A stretch of 64,000 bases of DNA from Rhytidiadelphus loreus. Its lineage: Eukaryota > Streptophyta > Bryopsida > Hypnales > Hylocomiaceae. Shown here piece by piece: positions 12,412 through 24,277 of the stretch. The stretch spans positions 14,353,001 through 14,417,000 of the forward strand of contig OX344763.1 of NCBI GenBank assembly GCA_947034895.1. Reading direction: 5' to 3'. The first letter of the stretch is position 1; each line of letters begins with the position of its first letter. The notes under the pieces are model-generated. The model was given only the letters and a program-made list of their open reading frames with translations. It searched no databases and was not told the DNA's origin. Position numbers and translations under genes: made by a program.

Positions 12412-13240
12412 AACTCTCAAAACTACCATTTCTAGTACAAAGAGAAAAAAATTAATGGTATTTTTGAATATGTGACTGTAGGATCTTAAAGTAGAATAGT
12501 ATGACAATGTGTGAAAAAAAATTCAAACACTTTCACCACATAGATTGCAAGATAAATGCGTTCAAAGTGAAGAAATCATGTTTGTGACATATTGGCAAAC
12601 TAATTTAAGAGACTTTGAATCTTCTTAACTTAAAAAAGTTTGCATTATAGTCTTGAATTAAAAAAAAATTCACCATTCAAAATTGATTTGAAAATATAAA
12701 AAAATTTAAATTTAATAATAATGTGGTTTCATTCTTTAAAAAAAATTTATGTACTAGAAGAAAGTACATTATGGAGAGAAAAAACTTTATCATTAATAGC
12801 TTTAAAATGGAATTAAAACACACTAATCCCAATAGTGAGATTGTTCTAACAATCAAAGTTAAATTTTTGAACTTATTTGTTTTAAAAAAGTTTGAAACTT
12901 GAGTGGCCCAACAAAATCCTATATCTAATTTATTTTTAATGTGATATTACAATTGCTCACAAAAAAAGATGCTCTATAACCTTCACACCATCAATCCAAA
13001 AAAAATAAACCAAAGCTTTTGAAGTATAAAAATATTCCAATCTATGAGAACAAAAAAACTTTAATTTTTAATTCAAGTTTTTGTGAATTTTTTTTGTTCA
13101 CCTAATTTATATTTAGGCTTATTCTGGTATAACTCTTGCTCTTTGGCACCAATTAAAATATAAATTACAATCCCATAAAACTAGTGTATTTATCTATATC
13201 ATGAAAAAGTATCAAAAACTTCATAAAAAATTGACCTTAT
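12412..13240. repeat. Dispersed AT-rich repeat, direct copy of 52.6-53.4 kb
   Basis: Several blocks align in the same order and orientation with 52,620-53,420. One is a segment with AACACACTAATCCCAAT followed by GTGAGATTGTTCTA, near 12,815 and 53,045. Another is a block reading ACTTTGAA(T/C)CTTCTTAAC. No coding capacity is visible. The element class is unknown. Confidence 0.55.
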
Positions 13241-13519
13241 ATGAAGTTGCCCAAAATCCATTTTGCAAGCTACAAAGACAATTGGGACTTTAGAGCTTAA
13301 CATCCTAACAATGTATTTTCTACAAGAAAAAAGGGTATTTTAAGTACAACCTAGTAGTATAGTCCTACAATCTATAACCTTTAGGGAGATTTTTAGTAAT
13401 TTTTTTATTGAAAACAAATGTATTTCTAATAAAATTTTATTAAAAATCTGCTAGAAGGTCATAAATTATAGAATTATATTGCTAAGACCATACTTAAAGC
13501 ATTCCTTTCTCTTCTAGTG

Positions 13520-14335
13520 ATTATTCATCAAGTGGATTTTAAAATACAAAATAATGCACAAAGATTTGTATAATAATTCTCCATTTGAATTCTTCTTTTT
13601 TCCAAGCATCCTTGTACTCATGAATTATTTACCACCTTCACCTCTAACTTAAAAATTAGACGGAAGAGATTTAAAGGAAAACTTCCCCTTTTGATTTAAT
13701 TTATGCAAATCTCAAAAAATTACCCTATTAATGGGTGTATAATTTATCAAGTGTATTTCAAAATACAAAATAATACATGGAAATATTTGCAATACCTTCT
13801 CCATTTAATTTTGTCGATTCTCCAAACATCTTTGTACTCATGAATTATTTACCACCTTCATCTCTAACTTAAAAATTAGTGGAGAAGGGATTTAAAGGAA
13901 AACTTCTCCTTTTGATTTAATTTATGCAAATCTCAAAGAATTACCCTACGGGTGTATAATTTACCAAGTGTATTTCAAAATACAAAATAATACATGGAAA
14001 TATTTGCAACACTTTCCCCATTTAATTTTCTTGATTTTTCAAGCATCTTTGTACTCATGATTTATTTACCACCTTCACCACTAACTTAGAAATTAGTGGG
14101 GAAGGGATTTAAAGGAAAACTTCCCCTTTTGATTTAATTTATGCAAATCTCAAAGAATTACCCTACGAGTGTATAATTTATCAAGAGTATTTCAAAATAC
14201 AAAATAATGCATGGAGATATTTGCAATACCTTTCTAAGCGTAAATAAAAACTTCCCCTTTTGATATAAACAAATCTCAAAGAGTTATTTTACAAGTGTAT
14301 AATTTATCAAATGAATTTTGAAACACAAAAAAATA
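13520..14335. repeat. Tandem array of ~217-bp units, about 3.6 copies
   Basis: The landmark TTTCAAAATACAAAATAAT (or a close variant) recurs at about 13,536, 13,754, 13,970 and 14,187, with a shortened last unit near 14,313. Each unit also carries CTTTGTACTCATGA and TTACCACCTTCA followed by a Phe/Lys-like AT-rich tract. Adjacent units are clearly similar, with small indels. Confidence 0.75.
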
Positions 14336-14775
14336 GATGGAGATATATGTATGATCTTTCTTATTTGATTTATTTTATATCATGTACTTACAATTGAATA
14401 AATAATAATGAACCATATATATTTAACAAAATTGCTTGTTTGCAAAACTTAAGTGTTCAATGGAAGATGACATCTTGTCATAAAATTTATATACTAAAGT
14501 GAATTCATAGATCAAATAAGATATTGTGAAATTCAAGTTGTACTATAGAGAATCCAAAGCAACTAGATTTTTAAAAGAGCTATCATTTTTAATAAACAAG
14601 ATTAGGTGTCTAAGCTATGAAATCTAATCTCATTAAGGTCCATTTACTTAGCTCACCTAACAAGGAAGGTCCATTAATATATCTAGCAAACAAAAACAAA
14701 AGTAAATGACCATAATGAAGCTATCAATTTCTTCCTTCATCACCAAGAAAATGTAATGCAACACATTCTTGAAGT

Positions 14776-15000
14776 GACTTTGGGTCTAGGGCGACCTCTC
14801 TTGGAGGAGAACGTGAGTCAAGGTGTCCTCGGGTGAGGGGCAGCTGCAGGTGGAGGTGGAAACAATTGCCCTCCCTTTATCCTCAAATTGGCAAATTTGG
14901 GTCTTTGGGAGGATTCTAGGGGCGACTTCGGGTCTTGGGTGACTTCTCGTGGAAGAAAACGTGGGTCAGGGCAACCGTGGGTGGAGGTCTTGAGAGGGTC
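14776..15000. repeat. Direct repeat, first copy (pair with 15,540-15,700)
   Basis: The sequence from GTGGAGGTGGAAACAATTGC through the GGGTCTTGGGTGACTTCTCG-type words recurs about 750 bp downstream with roughly 80 percent identity by eye. Open frames on both strands over the two copies give similar Pro-rich peptides, but this follows from the DNA repeat and does not support a gene. Confidence 0.6.
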
Positions 15001-15539
15001 ATTTAGAGTGTCCATTAGAAACCACATGCAAACAAAATTTTGGACCCCCTATATACTTTTTGAATTTTAAATAAAAATAAATAAAAATAAAATATGAATA
15101 GATTTTCCTACTTTGAAAGTTTATGCTTTGAATTATTGATATTTTTATTTGTTAATAATAATTAGTTACAAATTTTTGAAGTAAAAAGATACACTATAGA
15201 ACTGAAAAATAACTTTCACACCCCTATATTATATAAGAAAAAATTGTCTAAAAAATGAACAAAAAATTCCTAAAAATAACTCATTATTGAAAGTTCATTT
15301 TGAGTTTGAATATTGACTCAATGGTCATCTAAATGTGCCCTCTATAACTATTTGAGTTGAAAAACATGCCATTTTAGTTCATTTTCAACCTCTTCTAGAA
15401 ATCATTTCATATTTTATTTGAGTTGGAAATTTTGGCAATAGAAAGTTATAGTCATTATTAAACAATGTTCAAAATTTTAGGTTGAAATTATAGTTTATTA
15501 GAAACCACTTGTTCGCACATGGTTTGTTGTAGTAGAACT

Positions 15540-15700
15540 AAGTGCACCCCCCGAGGTGGAGGTGGGAACAATTGCCTTCCCTTTGTCCAAAAATTGGCAA
15601 ATTTGGGCCTTTTGGAGGGTTTTAGAAGCGACTTCGGGTCCTGGGCGACCTCTCTTGGAAGAGAACGTGGGTCAAGGCGACCTCTTGTATTGTGCAAATG
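15540..15700. repeat. Direct repeat, second copy (pair with 14,776-15,000)
   Basis: The order of words is the same as in the first copy: a GGAGGTGG(G/A)AACAATTGCC block, an ATTGGCAAATTTGGG block, then GCGACTTCGGGTC and GGAAGAGAACGTGGGTCA. The 500 bp between the copies and the 700 bp after them are AT-rich with no gene seen. Confidence 0.6.
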
Positions 15701-16439
15701 AAGGTGGAGGTGGGAGCCATTGCCTTTAGGATATCTTTTTTCCCATAATTTTCTACATAAAGAAGAGATTCTAAACATCTTTATTCTTCTTCTTTTTTAT
15801 TTTGAAAACTTCTCGATAATTTTTTTTCTTAGAGTCTTGATATTTCATATAAATCTCAATTTTTTTATAAATTAGTAAAAATCATTTTCTATTTATTTTC
15901 CCTCGATTTCTGTCATTATATGCCTTAACTTTTAGGAACTCCATTGGAAAAGTTTATAGAATTTCTTCTTGAATTCTAGGGTCTTTATAAGATGGGGTCT
16001 TCTTAAATTTTCCTTATTTGTTGAATCTTCCCTAATTATAATGAAAAAATCGTTATTATGATTTGCAAGTTTTTTTTTAATTATGCATTGAAAATAATCA
16101 ATTTGGTTGTTGAACTGAAACTTTTGATGCCATTCAAGAATGAGTGATTATCACCAAAAGGAGTGTAGACCAGTAAAATTTTTAATTTCAATCGAATTGC
16201 TTCTCAGTATGAAAACAAGCAAATTGATGTAATGATTCCATTATAGTGGATTAACTAGCATATATTAGCTAAGTGTGAAGGCAAATAGAATTACGGGATT
16301 TTGAGAGACTCCAATTAGATTTGAATCAAGGCAACTTAAACACCTTTCCAGGTATGGCTATGGATACTTAGTCAAATCGATTTTCATTTCTTCTCTCTCA
16401 ATGGAGCATTGTTGTTTTTCTTGTCTTCAGTTTTTATGC

Positions 16440-17740
16440 AACTTCGTCTTTCAAATTGTGAACCTTGTTGATACTTGTAATAAGAATATAATCTTTTCAA
16501 ATTGTTGTGTACTGTGTATGTGAGATCGATTTGGAATTGTGGAAGTGTTAAACTGTTGAAAGTCTAATTGTAAATTGCAGTGAGTGCAATAAGTGATTAA
16601 TTGTCTATGATCAATTTGTGTTGTTTGTGTGAGAATTGTGCTTGAGTTGGTTATTGCCCAGTGCGCATAAATTGCAAATTGAGTCTGTAAATGTGCTGTC
16701 ATCAGAAAACTGGAACAAAGAAGGCAAATCGAATTGATATTGCAAACAAGAAGTTTACTTAGGCTATTAATCTAATTGACATTATACTTGTGATAGATAA
16801 TCAAATTGTTAATTGAATCCGAGTGATAGAAATGGTCAAAATGTACTGATTATATTCTAGTTGTATAAGCTCGATTGTTGATTAAGTATGTGACAACATG
16901 AGTGTTGTTGTAAGGAAGTCAAATTGAATTGTTTGCAACCGGTTGTGGATGCACGATTAGGACTCATTTCTATATATGAAATTGAGGCAAATTGTAATTA
17001 ATTGAAACTGATGGAAGATTGAATTAAATTGATATTGGAAATATATTGTTAAACAAATTGAGGGAGATTATGAAGCAAAGTCTATGTTCGTTAATTGGAA
17101 TACCAAATGCTTGACTGGGTAAGATTATAGATCAAATTGTGTATGGACTAAGTATGTATGTTGGATTGAATTTTCATATTCATTAAGCTAATTGAGTTGG
17201 TCATGGTCCTTTGTTCAAATTGAAGGCTACCGGTTATGCATACTGGTTGTATGATTTTAAATAGTGTAAGTGAGTGGTTATGTTCAAATTGAAAGACATC
17301 AGAGGGTAATGTCTAATTGTAAGTCTATTGATTGTATAATAAGTACTTGATCTTAGATTTTTATGTCAATTAGATGACGATGCAAAAATTCTATAATCAA
17401 ATTGAAACAATTGAGTGACCATCCAGCTTCTTCTTCTACTGAATTTAACAAGTGGAATTAAATATGATTGAATTTAGAAGCATTATTTACCTTGGAATTT
17501 AATTGAGCTAACAAATTGATCTTGTAATCCCTAGTTTGTTGGTTGGTTGCTAATCGATTTGATGCAGATGTGGTTGGTAGAACTTGACGTAGTAATGGAG
17601 GTCGAATAGCCTGAAAGCAAAGTGTATGAACGAGGAACAAATTACAAATTGATCGACTTCTGGATGCTGCTGGTAAAGGAGCAAATTGACTAGTAGAGGT
17701 TGGACTAAAGCTAAAGGCCGCCCATGAGTGTGCGTGTTTC
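16440..17740 (+). repeat. GTCWAATTG/CAAATTGA-rich repeat block (left, interrupted)
   Basis: Words such as GTCTAATTG, GTCAAATTGAATTG and GTTCAAATTGAA recur every few dozen bases without a strict period. The block at 50,300-52,150 holds the reverse complements CAATTAGAC and CAATTTGAC at similar density. The two are inverted copies of one family flanking TE-2 and TE-3. No coding capacity is visible. Confidence 0.5.
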
Positions 17741-20096
17741 TAACTCCACTCTTAAGTCAGAAAGTTGCACACAGGTTCTAGCGACATAAGTTAGTAAATT
17801 GTATAGGTGAAATGTAAACGTAGTGTTCTTTGGCCTTCCAAGCAATGGACACTTTGTTTGTTATGGTAATTTTTGAATTCTATCTGCTTCAAAGCAATCT
17901 AAAAGTTAAAAGGTTCAATACCTTGATGAATAAGTAAAAACTAAACTAATGTAAAATTCTATCTAAACTAATGTGTAGAATGCATTTTGCCCTTCCCAAA
18001 ATAGTAAAGCAAGTTGAATTCTGATATTCCTACTAAAAGATATTGATGGATGAAATTCGTCCCTAATTCTATCCTAAAAACTTCATCCATCAACTAAAAA
18101 TAGCAAAATAATATGAAATAAATCTAAATTTCAGGGTTGAAAGGTTAATTAAGTTAACTAATGGAATTTTAGGAGAAAACCTAATTTTGACCTATTTTAG
18201 GAATTTCCATCCAAATTTAGGTCAAATCTTCATCCACACTTTTGTCCTTCCAAATTAAAGTAATTTTAAAAGTAAAAGGTAGATTTGGAATCTTCAAAAG
18301 ATTCTCTAAAAGATTATGGTTTCAAAAGATTCCCTAGTCATGCCTTGAGAATATTCCTAATTGTTCTTTAATTAATCCTAATTCTAAATTATTATTCTAA
18401 ATTTAGTGATCTTTTAGGATTTTATGGTTTTTATGGGTAAAGTGATAAATGACTTTCCTATTAAAGTAAAAAGTAAGAATTTTAGACTTCTAGGTAAAAA
18501 CTTCCCCTTAGTTGAATGAAAATTCCCCTTAGTTGGATGAAATTTGTATTCAATAAGTTTTATGTAGAATTAAAGGGATAAATTAGGGTTTAATTTCTTC
18601 AATTATTCTAATATTCCCTAGATTCCTAATTCACGCTAGATTCTTTTTGAAATTCTTTTGGATGAAATTACTATTTCGTTTTTCAAATTAATTCAAAATT
18701 AATCTAGTTATTACTTTCACGATCTTAGTTAAGTTTTTCAAAGGTTTTCTAACGATTTTAAAATTCTAATTAGCTATCGGATTCCTAATTGTTAATTTTG
18801 TTAGTTTAGGTTTTCTAGTCTAATTTTAAAAGAATGAAAGCAAAGGAAAAGACAAAAGACAAGTTTTGAAACTCATACCTCAGTATCGAGAATGTCGGTG
18901 GATCCGTTATTGCAAAATACCATCATGATTGTATCTATAAAGTCCTCCATTATCTTTCATGAAATTCGCCAAATTCTAGTGAGTTCTTGATTAATTGTTT
19001 GTTGAATCGTTGTCCTAAACCTATCTAAAAAGTCCAATTTTGTTAGTTTTGATAGTAGTTATGTTTTAGGGTTTTTAATGTTAATTAATTAATTCATTTA
19101 AATTCTCTAATTCTAATGAATAGTGATATTATTCTTTCGTCAATTGTTTAATAGTTTTTAGTTCAATATTCCAAAGATATTAGTTGTTTTTTGTTTCTAT
19201 TTATTTGGCTTATTAGGCCTAATAAAACAAATCTCCAAACTACAAACAAACAACTAATTTGGCTTTGGAATCCTAATTAATAACTAAAACCAAATGAATG
19301 AATAGTATACAAAATAAAATCTAACAACAAAGCCAATTATGAATAGTAGGATTCCAATCTAAATGAATTTTTTAAGTCTAAATTCCTCACGTGTGGGAAT
19401 TCCCTTCCTTCTTATTCTTCTTTCTCTCCCTAATGTTTCATTTGATTGTTGCAAGAGTTTTGTTTGCTATGGAGAGTTGAAGAAGTGAGACTTAGTATGA
19501 TTTTTGCTTACGTTGTTCAAATTCCAAAAATTTGGGTTGATGTGGCAAGCAACGGCCTTTCCCTTATGTTAAGTAGGAACTCAATTTAGTGTTTGTTAGA
19601 ACTCAAGACAACTCCCTGGACTCACCTTGATTTCCCGAACCCCCAAGTGACCCCCTTGATGCCCGGACTACCTCCCGATTAAAGCCCACCAGATTGTACT
19701 CGGACTCCTCCCGATTGAAACCCACCAGACTGTACTCCCTGGTTGAGAACCGAATGACTGCCCTTCTGGTAAACTGGATACTGAATGGCTTGTTGGCCTA
19801 TTTGAGCTGGACCAAATCTTTATTGACAAAGATTATGGTTTAATTCAACTAGGTTGATAACTGATGTATAAGTAAGGACCAAAACAAAATAAAGAGAAAT
19901 CAAAACTAAAGGATCTAATCTAATAGTTTTGAGTGATTTTAAGAAATACTTTTCAACTAAATGCCTGAAAAGAGACAGCCTAATAGATTGGGAGTAATCT
20001 AATTCAAACCTTTTTGAAGCTATCCCATATATTTAAATATGAAAAGGATTTCCAAAAGAACTTAACCGTATGGATTATCGAGTTTTAATTATTCCA

Positions 20097-20305
20097 AAGT
20101 TAGAGTTCCACCGTGCGGGAGCAACCCCAGGAAATAACAGACAGATTAAAGTTTCAAGTACCTGTTTCCAGGTTTCCAAGTCAAAGCTCCACCGTGCGGG
20201 AGCAACCCCAGGAATTAACAAACAAATTAAAGTTTCAAGTACCTGTTTCCAGGTTTCAAAGTCAAAGCTCCGCCGTGCGGGAGAAACCCTAGGAATAACT
20301 AGTAT
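20097..20305. repeat. ~82-bp tandem repeat, 2.5 copies, in LTR-like sequence
   Basis: The words AAGCTCC(A/G)CCGTGCGGGAG and TTTCAAGTACCTGTTTCCAG repeat with a spacing of about 82 bp. Both strands stay open through the repeat, but the peptides only mirror the repeat unit and no gene is called. Confidence 0.8.
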
Positions 20306-20906
20306 CCAAGGACCCAAACTAGTATTTTGAAAACTTAATTCTTAAAGGAGGTACACATGACAGTGTTTAACCGAACATTAGCAATTATTCAAACCAAACA
20401 CCAGTTATACAACAAGTTTTGGCACGTGGTGATGCTTAAAACCTTTTGGCAAAGTCTAGCCTTGCCGCTTTAAAGTTTTAAGTTCACAAACTAGTATCAA
20501 TTCGCACAAATAGTTGGTTAGTATTCAAAGGAACAAGAAAATCAAATTAGAGTTTGGGAACTACTCCCACAACTCCCAAAATATCAAAGTTTTGGGGCTT
20601 GAAGCCTCTAAATTCAAGAAAGAAGTTTAATTAACACAAACAACACTAGAGTTAGGGGATTTCCTCCACCTAAACTCTTGAAAAGTAAAATTTTGGGGCT
20701 TGAAGCCTCCAAATTCAAACAAGAAAGGAAAATAAAGCTTTGAAGGGGCCCTCCGGCCCTTCAAAGTACAAGAGAATAGAAGAAAATAGAAGAAAATAGC
20801 CAAAACTTGGCTTAAAAAGTGCTCCGACAAGTGTTCGTAATACGACAAGAGCAACAACAAGAATGAAACAAGAGAATGAGGGCCACAAACAACCTCGAGG
20901 AAGGGC

Positions 20907-20914
20907 CTTATATA
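20907..20914 (-). promoter_or_regulatory. TATA box of LTR-like copy 2
   Basis: The minus strand reads GGGTATATAAGGCCC, a good TATA element in the position expected for an LTR U3/R junction. The related LTR-like sequence at 57.5 kb has CTATAAAAGG on the plus strand in a comparable context. Confidence 0.5.
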
Positions 20915-22359
20915 CCCACTCCCAGACCCCCTCCGGTAAATTGTTCGTAATTATTAATTTACTTTCAATCTAGATATTTTGCTAAACTACCTCAACGTAT
21001 TTTCTAAATAATCTTTGTTTAATGGGAAGAAAGGTTCTCAAGCGAGTTCCTTCTAGGTCCTAAATGGCCTTAGAATCTTTTCCCAAATCAAATATTAGAT
21101 TTTCTCAAAGATATTTTGAAAACCTACCTAATTAACCGAGATATTTTGCAAATTAATCTAAGGTTAGTTCTAAATTGTCTTTCTTTAATCCAAAAGATGG
21201 CTTCTTATGCAAGACAAGTATCTTGAGCAAATCCAATCTTCAATTTTACAAAAGATATTTGCAAAATCAACCAAGATTAATCCAAAATTACCTTCTAAAA
21301 GTCAAACTAAGGGCTGACCCTCTCTATCTTTTGAGGAACAACTTTCAAAAACCTAACTTTTGGAGTCTGCGTTTTTTGATGAAACTGTCGGTCCTAGGTG
21401 GTTTAGAATATTCATGGGAGTAAGAATTGACCCTTGAAACGCTCCATTCGGACACCGCTAGCTCCTGGTACGCCGGTCAACCCGCCGTCAAGTTGTAAAT
21501 TCTTGTAAAATTCACTGTCGGTTCTAATTCTGGTACTTGGGTATGTCGGAATGTCTTCAAACTTGACAAGGCTCTTTATTGGCATACAAAATACTATCCT
21601 AATTTTTAGTGAGATTTTACCGCAACATTGGTAAAATCTAGGAATTTATGAATGCAGTTTTAAGTGGTTGACTTCCCATGGAGTCATCGTGGAGTTTTGT
21701 AAAATCCTGAAACTTTTGGGCAATCTTCTACAAGATGTCCATCAACTAAGGGCAAAACCAAATCTCCAATAAGGATGCTATTTTTAGCAATTCCTTAATA
21801 ATTTCCACCCGAGGGGGAAATTATTCTTTATACCGGGGGAATCTTGGATGATCGGGCTTCTATTCGACCTCTTGGCATGCTTTGACCTAGAAAAGCACCT
21901 CTCTGTATGTTCCAATCATCATTTCCTCCATCTTGCTCTATGAATGAATGTATTTCTCAAAATTACCTGCAAACAACAAATCTAACTCTTTCGAATTGGA
22001 TTTGGACTGACTCTGACTAGACTCTAACTTTTAAACAATTTGTTACATGTATACTTATAGTTGCTGTATTACATGAACAAGACACTAGGAATGGTTAACT
22101 CTCAAATCTTCACTTCGCTCGGAATTACTGGCTTAATTATTTAATTCTACTAATAAGACCTAAATTTAGTGAAAATGTAAGTAAACGTCTTATATGTTTC
22201 CCGCATTTAAGGCCATTACCCCCCCCTTTGATAGGGACTTCTACCCAAACCCTCAATAACTGTATTTTTATATGTTTTTTTCTATTTTTCACCCAAAAAT
22301 TAACTAAAAATCGCGAAAAATAAGTTCAGAGTTCCAAGTGCCAACTTGAGGGCTCACAA

Positions 22360-22910
22360 TGAGTTGTTCCAATCAAATTGATAGGTAAGTTTGCTAACAT
22401 ACCATGCCTCCATTAGTATAGAGACAAATTGACCTAGTTTAGATTTGCTTGAGCATCCTAATTAGCAACTAGGCTAGTAATTGTTAGATTGAAATAATTT
22501 GTTAAATCGGTAAAAGAGCTTCATGGTAATTAAGGAAAATAAAATATATTTGTATTTATATTTATAAACACTATACAATTTGATGATAGGTGATAGTGCA
22601 TTTTGCATATTCGAATTGAGGTTCATACACGCCAATTTGACAAAGCCACATTCTATACTAGATAGGACTGTAACGTCATTCATTGGGTCTATACTATAGC
22701 ATGAGTAATGGACAGAGGAAAATTGATGTAGACACATCTTCTTTTTTTTTTTTATAAAAACAAACAAACTATAAATCAACATAAGATAAGTATCCATCTT
22801 ATAGAAACAAGTGCCCTTAGTCACAAAACACTAGACTTATTGACCTTTCCTTAGGAAATTAACCCCTATATCCCCTTGTTTTTAGACTTTGTCGAATAAG
22901 CAAAGTTTAC
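22360..22910. repeat. Right part of the left CAATTWGAC-rich block; inverted copy of 49.73-49.99 kb
   Basis: The stretch AGTCACAAAACACTAGACTTATT near 22,816 (read as AGTCACAAAACACTAG plus ACTTATT) and the nearby CTAGATAGGACTGT are found in reverse complement, in the same relative order, at about 49,820 and 49,975. This places inverted repeats just outside the two methyltransferase-side ends of TE-2 and TE-3. Confidence 0.65.
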
Positions 22911-23700
22911 ATTACAAGCTAAGGACATATTGGCTAACTATATGGGTTTACTGTTAAGTGACTTGATATCATTTTTGAGTCTCCCAAGATTCATTACAGA
23001 TAACCTTTTAAGGAAAAAAAGTTGGAGAACATGAAGAATTGTTGGTGGGTGGCTCTAACTTATATATATGGGCTGTAACATTCAAAGAGGACCATAGAGA
23101 TCCTGCAAGAAAATCATAAATATACAATGAAATCTATCCTGTATTCTATTAGAAAAATTGACCACTTAATAAATATGAATGATATGGAGAAATACGACAA
23201 TGAAGTATTTGAAAATACATTGACAGTAATGTACTTTGTAAGGTACTTTGTAAGGAAGTTAGGTGACTTTATTGAGCCTAATCTGAAGAAGCAATTAATA
23301 TGTGGATAGGTGGCAAACTTGCTCATTGATAAACCATGGTTGATGATGCCCCTTAAAGTAGTTTTCTGCAACAATGTTTTTGTAATAGGATATGATATTA
23401 CTAGATTAGTATGAATAGAAACATAGGTTACATTGCATGCATCCAAATTTTGAAGAGCAATGTAAATATATTAACCACTTTTTATACGATGTGTCATTTT
23501 TAGAAAAAAATTGAATATTCTAAATGCGAAGTGCAAAAGTTATTGTATGGAATTTTAAATTTCAATTATCTTGTGCAAATATTTTGTAATTTTTGTCAAA
23601 CAAATAATTATAGTTTGTTTGTTTCTAAACTATTGTGTGAGAAATTTTACAAAAATAAAATTGAATTTTAACCCATAGGGGACCAAAAGTTGACTTCTCA
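22911..23700. other. AT-rich spacer, no gene seen
   Basis: Lies between the inverted repeat and the TE-2 terminal motifs. Short open frames exist on both strands around 23.1-23.4 kb but overlap each other and show no family motif. Confidence 0.4.
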
Positions 23701-24065
23701 AGGAATTCTCATCTCGGTTCAACAGTGCTAGATTGTGAGCATGTGAGCGCGAGCTTGCGAGCGTTGAGCAGGAAGTATGTGAACGTGGAGTTTTGAAATT
23801 GTAAAAAACTCAGTAATATTTCAAAAAATAGATTTTTTTTTAATAATTATTATAAAATTTACTATTTTTAGTAAATTTTAGTACACAATGATCGTGGACC
23901 TATGACTGTGGACTTAGCACCATGGGCCGGTTACCGTGGACTTAGCACCCCAGGGTTGCTAGCATGTGAGCCTGTGAGCATGAGCCTGTGAGCCTTCCTT
24001 TTTTTTGGGAAAGAAAAGTGCGAGGAACCTATGACCGTGGATTTATTGAAGTTGGATAATCCCCA
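23700..24065 (-). repeat. Methyltransferase-side terminal region of TE-2
   Basis: Reading outward (minus strand) there is TCCACGGTCATAGGTTCC, an A-rich spacer, GGCTCACAGGCTCATGCTC words, GCTAGCAACCCTGG, two more TCCACGGT/TCCACAGTCATAGG copies, and a second GCTCGC/GCTCACATGCTC cluster near 23,740. The same motif order is seen at 49.26-49.37 kb in TE-3, and the motifs resemble those on the transposase side. This gives inverted, repeat-rich ends. Confidence 0.55.
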
Positions 24066-24277
24066 AAAGTGAGCTCATTTATTCAATTTTTGTTGGTTTG
24101 GATAAGAGACTTCATTGCAATGAGTAAGAGTGGTCCATTTAGAATGAAATGACATCATTAAAAAATGAAAAAGAAAATAAATGACACTCCATATATAGCC
24201 ATAAAACATACAAATCCAATCATAATGGAAATCCATACATAGTAGTTCGACATATGAGATATATGTATCTCATCAGT

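Larger units (their letters stand above)
17745..22340 (-). mobile_element. LTR-retroelement-like block inserted in the CAATTWGAC-rich repeat, copy 2
   Basis: The block separates two parts of the left CAATTWGAC-rich repeat. Its 20.3-22.2 kb part is related, on the minus strand, to the LTR-like sequences at 8.04-9.48 kb and 57.0-57.7 kb. Shared words are TTTTTAGTGAGATTTTACC and the CTCTTGTTGTTGC-type tract next to TCGGAGCAC. It has a TATA-like promoter sequence and an 82-bp tandem repeat. No gag, protease or polymerase frame was recognised, so it is non-autonomous or badly decayed. The boundaries are approximate. Confidence 0.45.

Noticed and set aside
14818..15778. Pair of similar Pro-rich minus-strand open frames (14.8-15.03 and 15.49-15.78 kb) as a small gene family
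   Set aside because: The similarity lies in a DNA-level direct repeat made of minisatellite words, and the frames have no domain or conserved start.
20070..20330. Open frames on both strands with a repeated Arg-Ala-Gly-Ala-Thr-Pro-Gly motif
   Set aside because: Product of the ~82-bp tandem repeat within LTR-like DNA.
22474..23446. Overlapping 110-116-codon minus-strand frames as host genes
   Set aside because: They are AT-rich with low-complexity stretches, one lies in the inverted repeat, and no family pattern is visible.
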